DNA of 64,000 nucleotides from Saccharothrix sp. NRRL B-16314 (GCF_000716595.1 NZ_JNXC01000007.1:248001-312000); one strand, 5' to 3'; shown: positions 54,716 to 63,115, counted from the first letter of the stretch. The notes: a model not told the origin generated them from the letters alone. Numbers and translations: made by a program.

Positions 54716-54870
54716 GGGGTCACCTCCCTGCGATGAGTGCGGTCGGGTCGGGCTCCGCCGCTGATCACTATCGACGGCCGTGAATCGGCCCAGCCAGACG
54801 GGAATCGCTGTCGGCAGGTACTTGCCACCGCCGGTCCGCGCGGCGGCGGACGATCCGCGCGGTGGCCGGC
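54716..54870. promoter_or_regulatory. Divergent promoter region between the ABC/PKS8 operon and the GT39 gene
   Basis: 155 nt separate the TTG start of the ATPase from the ATG of the membrane glycosyltransferase. It contains the GGGAGGTGA ribosome site for the ATPase (54720-54728, minus strand). I see no clear -35/-10 pair and no strong palindrome. Confidence 0.4.
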
Positions 54871-56403
54871 ATGATTCGTGCGGTGAGCCTCGAAGCGGCG
54901 CAGCACTCGGACACCGGCCGACCCCTACGACCGTTCGCGGCACGCCAGGTAGCGGTGCTCGGCGCGGCGCTGGCCGCCCTGCTGACCGCGTTGTCCGGCC
55001 GCTACGGCTACCACCGCGACGAGTTGTACTTCCGGGTGGCGGGCGACCACCTCGCCGCCGGGTACGTCGACCAGCCGCCGTTGACGCCGCTGCTGGCCAG
55101 GCTGAGCACCACGTTGTTCGGCGACACCGTCATGGGCCTGCGCGTGGTGTCCACGCTGACGTGCGTGGCCGGTGTCGTGGTGGTCGCCCTGATCGCGCGC
55201 GAGCTGGGCGGCGGCCGGCGGGCGCAGGTGTTCGCGGCGGCGTGCACGGCGGTGTCGTCGGTGATCCTGGTGAACGGCCACCTGGTCTCGACCGCGACGT
55301 TCGACATCTTCCTGTGGCTGCTGATCAGCCTGTTCACGCTGCGGCTGCTGCGCACCGGCGACGGCCGCTGGTACCTGGCCGTCGGCGCGGCGGCCGGGAT
55401 CGGTGTGCTGAACAAGTACCTGGTGGGGCTGCTGCTGTTCGGCGTGCTGGTTTCGGTGCTGGTGGTGGGACCGCGGCGGGTGCTCCGGTCCTGGTGGCCG
55501 GTGGCGGGCGCGCTGGTGGCGCTGGCGCTCGCCGCGCCGAACCTGTGGTGGCAGGCGGCGCACGGCTGGCCGCAGCTCACCATCGCGGTCGGGATCAGCG
55601 CGGAGGACGGCGCGGAGAACCGGGCGCTGTTCGTGCCGCTGCAGTTCGTGTACCTGTCGCCGGTCTTCGTGCCGGTCCTGGTCGCCGGTGCGCGGCGCCT
55701 GTGGCGTGATCCGGACATCCGGTGGGCGCGGCCGTTCGGCCTGGCCTACCCGCTGCTGGCGGTCCTCGTGCTGGCGATCGGCGGCAAGGCGTACTACGTG
55801 ATCCCGCTGCTGATCGTGGTGCTGGCGGCGGGCGCCGCGCCGGCCGTGCGCTGGGCCGCTTCACGGCGGAAGCCCGGCGCACGCCGGTGGGCGCTGCCCG
55901 CGCTCGTGCTGGTCGCGGCGGCGGTGAACGTGGTGGCGTCGCTGCCGGTGCTGCCGCCGACGTCGCTGAACCTGATCAACGGCATGAACAAGGAGCAGGG
56001 CGAACAGGTCGGGTGGCCGGAGCTGACCGCCGCCGTCGCGACCGCGTGGCGCGGGATACCGGCCGAGCGGCGCGACCAGGCGGTGATCTTCACCCAGAAC
56101 TACGGCGAGGCGGGTGCGATCGCCCGCTACGGCCCGGAGCACGGTCTGCCCGGCCCGTACTCGGGGCACATGAGCTTCGCCGACTGGGGTGCGCCACCGG
56201 ACTCCGCCACCGGCCCGGTGGTGCTGGTGCACTACCCCTCCAACCGGACGATCGGCAGGCACTTCACCGACTGCCGCCCGGTGGCGACCGTGGACAACGG
56301 TCACGGGCTGGAGAACGACGAACAGGGCACGGTGGTCCAGCTGTGCGCGGGCACCGACGCACCGTGGTCCGCGATCTGGCCGGACCTGCGCCGCTACTAC
56401 TGA
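54871..56403 (+). CDS. GT39-family membrane glycosyltransferase (PMT_2-like)
   Basis: 510 residues from ATG 54871; an in-frame GTG at 54862 is an alternative start. Multi-pass membrane protein with about ten hydrophobic segments. The first extracytoplasmic loop has YGYHRDELYFRVAGDHLAAGYVDQPPLTPLLA: the Asp-Glu pair and the following D/PPL signature are typical of the dolichyl-phosphate-mannose or undecaprenyl-phosphate-sugar transferases annotated as glycosyltransferase family 39. The C-terminal third is extracytoplasmic. It would transfer a sugar from a polyprenyl phosphate donor to a cell-envelope acceptor. It lies divergent from the ABC genes, and its 3' end overlaps the convergent MFS gene by 7 nt. 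A link to the polyketide is possible but unsupported. Confidence 0.85.
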   Translation: MIRAVSLEAAQHSDTGRPLRPFAARQVAVLGAALAALLTALSGRYGYHRDELYFRVAGDHLAAGYVDQPPLTPLLARLSTTLFGDTVMGLRVVSTLTCVAGVVVVALIARELGGGRRAQVFAAACTAVSSVILVNGHLVSTATFDIFLWLLISLFTLRLLRTGDGRWYLAVGAAAGIGVLNKYLVGLLLFGVLVSVLVVGPRRVLRSWWPVAGALVALALAAPNLWWQAAHGWPQLTIAVGISAEDGAENRALFVPLQFVYLSPVFVPVLVAGARRLWRDPDIRWARPFGLAYPLLAVLVLAIGGKAYYVIPLLIVVLAAGAAPAVRWAASRRKPGARRWALPALVLVAAAVNVVASLPVLPPTSLNLINGMNKEQGEQVGWPELTAAVATAWRGIPAERRDQAVIFTQNYGEAGAIARYGPEHGLPGPYSGHMSFADWGAPPDSATGPVVLVHYPSNRTIGRHFTDCRPVATVDNGHGLENDEQGTVVQLCAGTDAPWSAIWPDLRRYY

Positions 56404-57776
56404 CGCGGCGCGCTGCGCGGTCGGAGCCCGAACCAGACGAGCACGACGCTGACGAGCGTGACGGCGACGGCCACGGTCAGCGCGAGGTGGATGCCGGTCA
56501 GCTCCGACGAACCGGTGGCGGCGATCGCGCTCAGGACCGGGATGCCGATCGTGATGGCGATGTTCTGCGTCATCGTGGTGAGACCGGTGGCCAGGCCCTG
56601 CTCCTCGTCCGGCAGGCCGGACGTGCCGGTGACCGTGTACGCCACGATCGCCGTCACGTGCCCGAAGAAGCCGATCAGCAGCACCGGGACGAGGACGGCC
56701 AGGCCGAGGCGGTCGGAGCCGAGGAAGATCAGCGGCACGGTGGACAGGGCCTGCACGGTCAACCCAGCCGACAGCACCTTGCGGTAGCCGTGACGGCTGA
56801 TGAAGCGACCCGCGATCGGACCCGCGAACACCGCCGCCAGACCCGGCACGCCGAAGACGAGACCGGTGACGATCGGGCTGAACCGGAGCACGTTCTGCAG
56901 GTACAGCGTCATCATGAAGATCATCCCGGTCTCCGTGCCGAACACCACGAGACCGGCGAAGTTGCCCCACTTGACGGTGGGGCGCCGGAGGATGCGGACC
57001 GGGGCGAGCGGTGCTTCGGCCCGCAGCTCGACCACCCAGAACGCGGCCAGCAGCACGACACCGAGCGCGGCTGCGAGGACGCTCCGCTCGGTGATCGCGT
57101 ACACGACGGCCAGCAGACCGCCGGTCACGGTGATCGCGCCGGGCACGTCCGGCTTCACCCGGTCGGGCAACCTGCTCTCGGCGATCAGGAACGGCGTGAG
57201 CGCCAGCAGCACCACGGCCACGGGCACGTTGATGAAGAACGCCGCGCGCCAGCTCAGCAGGCCGACCAGCGTGCCGCCGACCAGTGCGCCGACGGTGAAG
57301 CCGCCGGACAGCAGCGCCCCGTTGAGGCCGAGGACGCGGTCACGGGCCGAACCCTCCTGGAACGTGGTGGTGAGCAGGGACAGCGACGCCGGGATGGACA
57401 TCGCGGTGGACAGGCCCTGGAGCGCGCGGGCGGTCAGCAGCATCTCGGGGTTGGTGGCGAAGCCGCCGAGCAGTGAGGCGACGGTCAACAGGACCATGCC
57501 CGCGAGGAACAGCCGCCGGCGGCCGAACAGGTCGGCCAACCGTCCGAAGAGGAGGGTGAAACCGGCGGCGGGCAGGGCGTAGGCGGTGGCGACCCAGGGG
57601 AGTGCCGCCAGTCCCATCCCGACGCCCTCGCCGACCTGCGGCAGGGCGACGTTCAGGATGGAGAAGTCGACGGACAGCATGAACCCGGCGCCGAGCAGGA
57701 TCAGCAGGATCAGCCGCTCCCGGCCGGTGAACCGGTGCGGCGAGGTCGTGCCGGCGGTCGAGGTGTCGGTGGTCAA
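56397..57776 (-). CDS. MFS drug exporter, DHA2 (EmrB/QacA-like)
   Basis: 459 residues, TTG start at 57776. Major facilitator family: VDFSILNVALPQVGEGVG in the first helix region, the motif A loop GRLADLFGRRRLFLAG, ARALQGLSTAMSIPASLSLL in helix 4, and GLNGALLSGGFTVGALVGG in helix 5 (motif C position). About 14 transmembrane segments, as in proton-coupled multidrug exporters. It is the third gene behind an SRPBCC/ArsR pair; a 7-bp hairpin (57807-57827) in the 91-nt gap could weaken read-through. It may be the efflux gene controlled by that ArsR protein. Confidence 0.9.
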   Translation of the reverse strand: MTTDTSTAGTTSPHRFTGRERLILLILLGAGFMLSVDFSILNVALPQVGEGVGMGLAALPWVATAYALPAAGFTLLFGRLADLFGRRRLFLAGMVLLTVASLLGGFATNPEMLLTARALQGLSTAMSIPASLSLLTTTFQEGSARDRVLGLNGALLSGGFTVGALVGGTLVGLLSWRAAFFINVPVAVVLLALTPFLIAESRLPDRVKPDVPGAITVTGGLLAVVYAITERSVLAAALGVVLLAAFWVVELRAEAPLAPVRILRRPTVKWGNFAGLVVFGTETGMIFMMTLYLQNVLRFSPIVTGLVFGVPGLAAVFAGPIAGRFISRHGYRKVLSAGLTVQALSTVPLIFLGSDRLGLAVLVPVLLIGFFGHVTAIVAYTVTGTSGLPDEEQGLATGLTTMTQNIAITIGIPVLSAIAATGSSELTGIHLALTVAVAVTLVSVVLVWFGLRPRSAPRQ

Positions 57777-57867
57777 GGGACGGTTCCGTTTCGCGGCAGG
57801 CCGAGGACACCCCGGGGTGCGGGGTGTGCGGTTTTCCGTGTTGTGCCTGAGGAAGTGCTGCTGTCGG

Positions 57868-58224
57868 TCAGCCCTCGTCGGGACGGGCCAGCTCGGCGAC
57901 GCGCTTGACCGTCGCCAGTCGCCGGTCCCAGCGGGCGGCGAGGGAGACCACCCACCGCGCTGTCGCGTCCAGCGCGGCGGGCCTCAGCGCGTAGCGGACC
58001 TCCCGCCCGACGCGGCGGCCGGACACGAGCCCGGCGGCGTCCAGCACGGCCAGGTGCTTGACGATCGCCTGCCGGGAGACGGGCAGCCGTTCGGCGAGCG
58101 CCGTCGCGGTGACCTCGCCTTCCGCGGCGAGCAGGTCGACCAGTCGACGTCGCGTGGGGTCGGCCAGCGCGACGAGGACGCCGCCGACCCCCGCGACGTC
58201 GCCGCGACGTTCCGCTCCGGTCAC
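57868..58224 (-). CDS. ArsR-family winged-helix repressor
   Basis: 118 residues; the GTG start at 58224 overlaps the SRPBCC stop as GTGA. The winged-helix core reads ALADPTRRRLVDLLA, TATALAERLPVSRQAIVKHLAVLDAAGLV and GRRVGREVRYALRP. No CxC metal site is present, so it belongs to the non-metal SdpR/PenR-like side of the family, commonly paired with SRPBCC (AHSA1) proteins. It probably represses its own operon through the two TGCAAC-N6-GTTGCA sites at 58697-58747. Confidence 0.9.
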   Translation of the reverse strand: MTGAERRGDVAGVGGVLVALADPTRRRLVDLLAAEGEVTATALAERLPVSRQAIVKHLAVLDAAGLVSGRRVGREVRYALRPAALDATARWVVSLAARWDRRLATVKRVAELARPDEG

Positions 58225-58664
58225 CCGGCCTGTTCGGCGCGGTCCTTGAGGGCGTCGATCACCTGCGGCCAGCCACCGGTGTTGTCGCTCAACGCCTGGG
58301 CGCGCACGTCCTCCGACGCGACGATCGTGGCGAAACCGCTCTCCACGACGCGCAGGCGGGTCTTGTCGCCCTCCGCCGTCAGCGTGAACTCGACCAGCGT
58401 GCTGTTGTCGTCGCGCAGTTCCTGGCCGGGGAACGCGCTGGCCCAGCGGTAGGCCACGTACGTCGGCGGCTCGACCTTCTCCACGCGGACGGGGAACTCC
58501 CCGTACTCGGGGTTCTTCGCCACCACGGACTGGCCTTCGGCGGCCGGTGCGGTGGCCGCGCCCGCGTCCTCGGCCACCCAGAAACCCGGTGCGGCGACGA
58601 GTGACCACACGCGCTCAAGCGGTGCCGCGATGAGGGTGTCGCGCTCGATCCGGTCTTCGCTCAT
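58221..58664 (-). CDS. SRPBCC (AHSA1/START-like) protein
   Basis: 147 residues, ATG 58664 after CAGGAGTCC. The family signature at the N terminus is IERDTLIAAPLERVWSLV; the middle has PTYVAYRWA, and the C-terminal helix is GWPQVIDALKDR. These helix-grip proteins bind a hydrophobic ligand in a deep cavity; in ArsR-linked pairs the ligand and role are usually unknown. First gene of the SRPBCC-ArsR-(MFS) unit. Confidence 0.88.
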   Translation of the reverse strand: MSEDRIERDTLIAAPLERVWSLVAAPGFWVAEDAGAATAPAAEGQSVVAKNPEYGEFPVRVEKVEPPTYVAYRWASAFPGQELRDDNSTLVEFTLTAEGDKTRLRVVESGFATIVASEDVRAQALSDNTGGWPQVIDALKDRAEQAG

Positions 58665-58696
58665 GGGAAGGACTCCTGTTCGCTGTCGTCATTGGG

Positions 58697-58747
58697 TGCA
58701 ACCAGATAGTTGCACAAAGCCCGGTGAGTAGCAACCGACAAGTTGCA
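58697..58747 (-). promoter_or_regulatory. Two inverted-repeat operators upstream of the SRPBCC-arsR operon
   Basis: TGCAAC-CAGATA-GTTGCA at 58697-58714 is a perfect 6-6-6 palindrome. AGCAAC-CGACAA-GTTGCA at 58730-58747 is the same site with one mismatch. Their centres are 33 nt apart, about three helical turns, placing both on one face of the DNA. They lie 33-83 nt upstream of the SRPBCC start, where the promoter should be. The likely ligand is the ArsR protein encoded in the operon. Confidence 0.7.
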
Positions 58748-58773
58748 ACTCACTGAACGACGGCCGCGGACAG

Positions 58774-58813
58774 CACCGTGCCCCCGCCTCTGTCGGGAGG
58801 CGGGGGCACGGTG
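58774..58813 (-). terminator. Strong terminator hairpin downstream of the superoxide dismutase gene
   Basis: A perfect 17-bp stem (CACCGTGCCCCCGCCTC at 58774-58790 with its complement at 58797-58813) closes a 6-nt loop. It lies 65 nt past the sodA stop on the minus strand and just upstream of the SRPBCC promoter, so it insulates the two units. No U-tract follows, as is usual in high-G+C actinobacteria. Confidence 0.8.
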
Positions 58814-58877
58814 GTGGCAGCGTGGTGGTCTGTCGGAGCACCCACTGCCGGTCTGGGTGCTGCTTCGGTTTCCGGCG

Positions 58878-59507
58878 CTACTTCGAAGGCGCGATCAGGC
58901 CCGTGGCGCCCGCGCGGGCGGCGTCGAAGCGGCGGGTCACGTCGGCCCAGTCGACCAGCGTCCACAGCTTCTGCACGTAGTCGGGGCGGACGTTGCGGTA
59001 CTGCAGGTAGTACGCGTGCTCCCACGCGTCGAACACCAGCACCGGGGTGGTGTTCATGCCGACGTTGCCGTGGTGGTCGTAGACCTGTTCCACGATCAGG
59101 CGCTGCGACAGCGGTTCCCAGGCGAGCACGCCCCAACCCGAACCCTGCACGCCCGCCGTGGCGGCCGTCAGCTGCTTCGCGAAGGCGTCGAACGAGCCGA
59201 AGTGCTCGGTGATCGCGGCGGCCAGCTCGCCGTCGGGCCGGCCGCCGCCGTCCGGGCTGAGGTTGTCCCAGAACATCGTGTGCAGCACGTGTCCGGAGAG
59301 GTTGAACGCGAAGGTCTTCTCCAGGCCGACCAGGCCGGAGAAGTCGTCCTTCTCCCGGGTCTCGGCGAGTCGTTCCAGGGTGTCGTTGGCGCCCTTCACG
59401 TAGGCCGCGTGGTGCTTGCTGTGGTGCAGCTCCAGGATCTCGCCGGTGATCGCGGGCTCCAGGGCCGCGTAGTCGTAGGGCAAGTCCGGCAGCACGTACT
59501 GGCTCAT
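58878..59507 (-). CDS. sodA: Superoxide dismutase, Fe/Mn type
   Basis: 209 residues from ATG 59507 with GGAGAGG just upstream; a longer frame starting at 59543 lacks family similarity. Metal ligands and signatures: [11 protein letters not shown] (first His and the Tyr gate), [14 protein letters not shown] (second His), and [19 protein letters not shown], the DxWEHxxY signature giving Asp and His ligands. It converts superoxide to hydrogen peroxide and oxygen in the cytoplasm. Choice of iron or manganese cannot be fixed by eye. It is monocistronic, ending in a strong hairpin. Confidence 0.95.
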   Translation of the reverse strand: MSQYVLPDLPYDYAALEPAITGEILELHHSKHHAAYVKGANDTLERLAETREKDDFSGLVGLEKTFAFNLSGHVLHTMFWDNLSPDGGGRPDGELAAAITEHFGSFDAFAKQLTAATAGVQGSGWGVLAWEPLSQRLIVEQVYDHHGNVGMNTTPVLVFDAWEHAYYLQYRNVRPDYVQKLWTLVDWADVTRRFDAARAGATGLIAPSK

Positions 59508-59617
59508 CAGCCTCTCCGGGTACCTCGTGGGTGTTATTGCCACTCTCTAGCAAGAACAACTTTATTGCAACTAGGCCGGGGCGGTGGGGCACCGGAGCGG
59601 GCTCTAGCGTGACCGGC
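59508..59617. promoter_or_regulatory. Divergent promoter region of sodA and the SDR gene, with an A+T-rich core
   Basis: 110 nt with a marked A+T-rich stretch at 59530-59572. It includes TTGCAA at 59565-59570 and GAACAA at 59554-59559, five bases apart. Nur/Fur-type operators at actinobacterial Fe-SOD genes are built from TTGCAA-like halves with a short spacer, so this could be a degenerate site, but only one half fits well. CTCTAGCGT just before the SDR start could be a -10 with a very short leader. Both readings are weak. Confidence 0.3.
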
Positions 59618-60214
59618 ATGAAGATTGCTCTGATCGGCGCCGGCGGCACGCTCGGCGCGGCCGTCCACGCCACCCTGATCGGGCGGGGCCACGAGGTCGT
59701 CACCGTGGGGCGCTCCAGCGGCGACCTGCGCCACGACATCGCCGACCCGGCGCAGATCACCGGGATGTACGAGCGGATCGGGCCCCTGGACGCCGTCGTC
59801 AGCGCCGCCGGCGACACCCCGTGGAAGCCCATCGCCGAGATGACCGCGCGCGACTACGAGGCGGCTTTCCGGGGGAAGGTGCTGAGCCAGGTCGAACTGG
59901 TCCGGCAGGGACTCCGCCGGGTCGCCGAACGGGGTTCGTTCACCCTGATCACCGGTGTCCTGGCGCGCGAACCCGTGCCGACGGGCAGTGCGGCTTCGCT
60001 GGCGAACGGCGCGGTGGAGGCGTTCGTGCGGGCGGCGGCGATCGAAATCGCACCACAGCGCGTCAACGCCGTCAGCCCCACCGTGTTCACCGAGAGCCTG
60101 GACGACTACGGCGCGTTCTTCCCGGGCATGGAGCCGGTGGACCTGGCCAAGGTGACCCAGGCCTACGTCCGCTCGGTCGAAGGCGCGCAGACCGGCCAGG
60201 TGTACTGCCCGTGA
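59618..60214 (+). CDS. Short-chain dehydrogenase/reductase-like protein lacking the YxxxK motif
   Basis: 198 residues, ATG 59618. The N-terminal dinucleotide site is MKIALIGAGGTLGAAV; SSGDLRHDIAD and VVSAAGDTPW match the SDR order. At the position of the catalytic Tyr-xxx-Lys it has SAASLANGAVEAFVRAAA, so neither Tyr nor Lys is present. This atypical SDR subgroup is widespread; members may be reductases by another mechanism or simple dinucleotide-binding proteins. No ribosome site is seen upstream, so translation may be near-leaderless. Its neighbour downstream is another Rossmann protein, 105 nt away. Confidence 0.8.
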   Translation: MKIALIGAGGTLGAAVHATLIGRGHEVVTVGRSSGDLRHDIADPAQITGMYERIGPLDAVVSAAGDTPWKPIAEMTARDYEAAFRGKVLSQVELVRQGLRRVAERGSFTLITGVLAREPVPTGSAASLANGAVEAFVRAAAIEIAPQRVNAVSPTVFTESLDDYGAFFPGMEPVDLAKVTQAYVRSVEGAQTGQVYCP

Positions 60215-60319
60215 ACCGACCGACCTCCACCGATCAGGCCCGCGCCGGTCAGCCCTGAGCCGTCAGCCCTGGGCCGTCGGGAACCGGATGGTTCCTGACC
60301 GCCTCCTAGCCTCGCAATC

Positions 60320-60949
60320 GTGAGAATCGGAATCCTCGGTGCCGGGGCGATGGCGGACGCGTTGGGCACGCGCTGGGCCGCGGCAGGGCACGAGTTGATG
60401 GTCGCGGGGCGCACGGAGTCGAAGGCGCGGCGGTTGGCGGAGAAGTGGGGAGGGCGCAGTGGGAGCTTCCGGGAGGTCGCGGAATTCGGGGAGGTGGCCC
60501 TGATCGCGGTCCTGTACCAGGGGATGGCGGCGACGCTGGACGGGATCGGGGACGCGCTGCGCGGCAAGGCGGTGATCGACTGCAACAACCCCGTCGAGGT
60601 CGAGCACTTCACGCTCGTCACGCGACCCGGCGTGTCGATGGCGCAGCACATCGCGCAGGTGACGGGTGGGCACGTGGTGAAGGCGTTCAACCTCTGCCAC
60701 GCGGACGTCTGGCGGATGGAGCCGCCGGTGTTCGACCACCGCCGCCTGGTCGTGCCGCACTGCGGTGACGACCCCTCGGCGTCGGAGCTCGCCACGCGGC
60801 TGATCACCGACATCGGGTGCGAGCCGCTGCGGGTCGGCGACCTCCGGCACGCCCACCACCTCGAAGCGATGGCCGCGGTGATGATCTCCCTGCTGTTCGG
60901 CGGAATGGACAGCCTCGCGGCGTTCAACCTCGTGGCCGCCACGGGGTGA
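60320..60949 (+). CDS. NADP(H)/F420-type Rossmann oxidoreductase
   Basis: 209 residues, GTG start at 60320. The N terminus is MRIGILGAGAMADALGTRWAAAGHELMVAGRT, a GxGxMA dinucleotide site with the Arg typical of NADP binding. The later VKAFNLCHADVW and HAHHLEAMAAVMISLLFG match the NADPH-dependent F420 reductase / NAD-binding family (COG2085-like). It probably moves hydride between NADP and a deazaflavin or a small substrate. A weak hairpin (GGAACC-GGAT-GGTTCC, 60280-60295) lies just upstream. No link to the polyketide pathway is evident. Confidence 0.78.
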   Translation: MRIGILGAGAMADALGTRWAAAGHELMVAGRTESKARRLAEKWGGRSGSFREVAEFGEVALIAVLYQGMAATLDGIGDALRGKAVIDCNNPVEVEHFTLVTRPGVSMAQHIAQVTGGHVVKAFNLCHADVWRMEPPVFDHRRLVVPHCGDDPSASELATRLITDIGCEPLRVGDLRHAHHLEAMAAVMISLLFGGMDSLAAFNLVAATG

Positions 60950-61007
60950 ATCTCGCTCGCGAGGCTGTTCCATCGCGAATAGGTTCTACCTCGAGCAGAG
61001 GAGAACC

Positions 61008-62177
61008 GTGGAGCACATCAACAAGCGCCTGATGAACTGGGCTTCCATCCTGGACCCGGGCACGCGTGAGCAGGCCGAGAAGGCCTCGCGGATGCCGTTC
61101 ATCTTCCCGCACTTGGCGCTCATGCCCGACGCGCACCTCGGGAAGGGCGCCACGGTCGGCAGCGTCATCCCGACCCTGGGCGCGATCATCCCGGCGGCCG
61201 TCGGCGTCGACATCGGCTGCGGGATGATCGCCGTGCGGACCCAGTTCACCCGGGACGACCTCCGCGCGCGACCGCTCGCCGCGCTGCGCGAGGCGATCGA
61301 GCAGGCCGTGCCGCTGTCGGCGGGGAAGTACAACAAGTACCTCACCTCCACGGCGCGGGAACGGGTCGGCGTGCTCGCGGCCAACGCGGAGAAGGCCGGT
61401 TTCGACCCCGGTTCCTACGCCGGGAACTGGGAGCTCCAGCTGGGCACCCTCGGCAGCGGCAACCACTTCATCGAGGTGACGCTGGACGAGACCGGGCAGG
61501 TGTGGCTGTTCCTGCACTCCGGTTCGCGCGGTGTGGGCAACAAGATCGCGCAGAAGCACATCCGGGTCGCGCGCGAGCAGTGCGACCGGCGCTGGATCAG
61601 CCTGCCCGACCCCGACCTCGCCTACCTGGTCGAGGGCGAGGACGAGTTCTGGCACTACATCCGCGAGATGCGCTGGGCACAGGAGTTCGCCTGGCTCAAC
61701 CGCGAGGAGATGATGGACCGCGTCGTCGACTGCGTCACGGACTGGATCGGCCGTGACGTGGAACGGCAGGAGACCGTGAACTGCCACCACAACTACACCG
61801 AGCAGGAGACTCACTTCGGCAAGGAGGTGTGGCTGTCCCGCAAGGGCGCCATCAACGCCGAGGAGGGCACGCCCGGCCTCATCCCCGGCTCGATGGGCAC
61901 CGCGTCCTACGTCGTGGTCGGCAAGGGCAACGCGGTCGCGCTGAACTCCTCGCCCCACGGCGCCGGACGCGAGTACTCGCGGTCGGCCGCGCGCCGGGCG
62001 TTCAACCGGGAGGACCTGCGCAAGGCGATGGTCGGCATCGAGTACCGCGACACCGACGCGTTCATCGACGAGATCCCGGCCGCGTACAAGGACATCGACG
62101 TCGTGATGCGCGACGCGCAGGACCTGGTGGAGGTGCGGCACACGCTGCGCCAGGTCGTCAACGTGAAGGGGGACTGA
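61008..62177 (+). CDS. rtcB: RtcB-family RNA-splicing ligase
   Basis: 389 residues, GTG 61008 after GAGGAGA. Motifs: PDAHLGKGATVGSVIPT, VGVDIGCGMIAVRT (metal-binding Asp and Cys), LGSGNHFIEV, HSGSRGVGNKIA, CHHNYTEQE, and SSPHGAGREYSR with the catalytic His that takes GMP. RtcB joins 2',3'-cyclic phosphate and 5'-hydroxyl RNA ends using GTP and manganese. The length matches the shorter bacterial RtcB group. It converges on the NYN-domain gene with only 6 nt between the stops. Confidence 0.93.
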   Translation: MEHINKRLMNWASILDPGTREQAEKASRMPFIFPHLALMPDAHLGKGATVGSVIPTLGAIIPAAVGVDIGCGMIAVRTQFTRDDLRARPLAALREAIEQAVPLSAGKYNKYLTSTARERVGVLAANAEKAGFDPGSYAGNWELQLGTLGSGNHFIEVTLDETGQVWLFLHSGSRGVGNKIAQKHIRVAREQCDRRWISLPDPDLAYLVEGEDEFWHYIREMRWAQEFAWLNREEMMDRVVDCVTDWIGRDVERQETVNCHHNYTEQETHFGKEVWLSRKGAINAEEGTPGLIPGSMGTASYVVVGKGNAVALNSSPHGAGREYSRSAARRAFNREDLRKAMVGIEYRDTDAFIDEIPAAYKDIDVVMRDAQDLVEVRHTLRQVVNVKGD

Positions 62178-62183
62178 CCACCC

Positions 62184-63023
62184 TCACTCCGGCCGGATCG
62201 CCTGCGCCCGCGGGTACTTCCGGCCCGCGACCGGCGTGGGCGATCCGGTGAACGACACCGGAGTCCCGGGCAGCAGCAGGGTGAGGCCTTCGGGGATGTC
62301 GTCGCGGGAGGCGTACCAGGAGCCGCCGCGGGTGTCGGTGATGAACCCGTGCGGCTGCCCGGTGCGCCAACCCGTCACCGTACCGCGACGACGCCCGCGC
62401 GGCAGGCCCGCGGCCGAGGCCACGGCCTCCGCGGAACGCACGAACGGGCGTCGCAGCGGGTAGTCGTCACGGTCCGTGGGCGCGAACAGCACGTCGAAGG
62501 ACGGTGTCGCGGTAGCCGCCGCCCGCAGCGGAGCCGCGGTGCGCGGTGTCCAGGCGGGCGCCGACACCGACGGCACGTCCACCACCGGCACGACCACCCG
62601 CACGCCGCGGTCGGTCAACCGGGTCGCCAACGGGGTGAAGTCGGCGTCGCCGGTGACAAGCACGACCCACTCCAGCGGCGCGGTGGTCGCGCGCTCCCAC
62701 GCTTCGAGTGCGAAGTGGACGTCGACGCCCTTCTCCTTGCCGCCGTGCAGCGGGAGGTCGTGCCGGACGACCCCGGCGGCAGCCAGCACGGCGTCGAACG
62801 ACGCGGCCGGTGTCTCGATGCGACCGCGCACGTAGTGGGCCTCGTGCAGCACGCAGTCGTCCAGGGGGAGCCCGGTCTCGGTGTGGGCGTACCACCGCAG
62901 GGCGTCGTGGAAGCCGTCGAGGGAGACGCGGGCCGCGCGCGGGTGGACGGTGGCGTAGAAATCACTCAGATAAGCGAACCACGTTCCGTCGTAGAACACA
63001 CCGATGCGCACGATCTCCGCCAC
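62184..63023 (-). CDS. NYN (PIN-like) domain protein with a C-terminal cold-shock-like domain
   Basis: 279 residues from GTG 63023 (an alternative GTG lies 9 nt upstream). The N-terminal NYN domain has RIGVFYDGTWFAYLSDFY, HGGKEKGVDVHFALEAW and VLVTGDADFTPLATRL, giving the Asp residues of the LabA/DUF88 metal-dependent nuclease fold. After a linker, the C-terminal 65 residues read GTVTGWRTGQPHGFITD, WYASRDDIPEG and LLPGTPVSFTGSP, the beta-strand order of a cold-shock OB fold that binds single-stranded nucleic acid. The likely role is RNA cleavage or binding. It is convergent with rtcB, an RNA repair ligase. Confidence 0.85.
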   Translation of the reverse strand: MAEIVRIGVFYDGTWFAYLSDFYATVHPRAARVSLDGFHDALRWYAHTETGLPLDDCVLHEAHYVRGRIETPAASFDAVLAAAGVVRHDLPLHGGKEKGVDVHFALEAWERATTAPLEWVVLVTGDADFTPLATRLTDRGVRVVVPVVDVPSVSAPAWTPRTAAPLRAAATATPSFDVLFAPTDRDDYPLRRPFVRSAEAVASAAGLPRGRRRGTVTGWRTGQPHGFITDTRGGSWYASRDDIPEGLTLLLPGTPVSFTGSPTPVAGRKYPRAQAIRPE

Positions 63024-63061
63024 ACGACCCACACGGCCGACCTTACCCGGCCGGCCGGGAG

Positions 63062-63103
63062 CACCACGCGGGTCGGGCGGGCGCACACCCGACCGACCCG
63101 CGT
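63062..63103 (-). terminator. Terminator hairpin downstream of the beta-helix gene
   Basis: CCACGCGGGTCGG at 63062-63074 pairs perfectly with CCGACCCGCGTGG at 63091-63103 (13 bp) around a 16-nt loop that can pair further. It lies 13 nt past the stop of the beta-helix gene on the minus strand and upstream of the NYN gene start. Confidence 0.72.
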
Positions 63104-63115
63104 GGACGGTGCCGC

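Noticed and set aside
60215..60319. Riboswitch or small RNA between the two Rossmann genes
   Set aside because: Only a 6-bp hairpin and a short imperfect tandem repeat (GTCAGCCCTGRGCC) are visible; nothing resembles a known aptamer.
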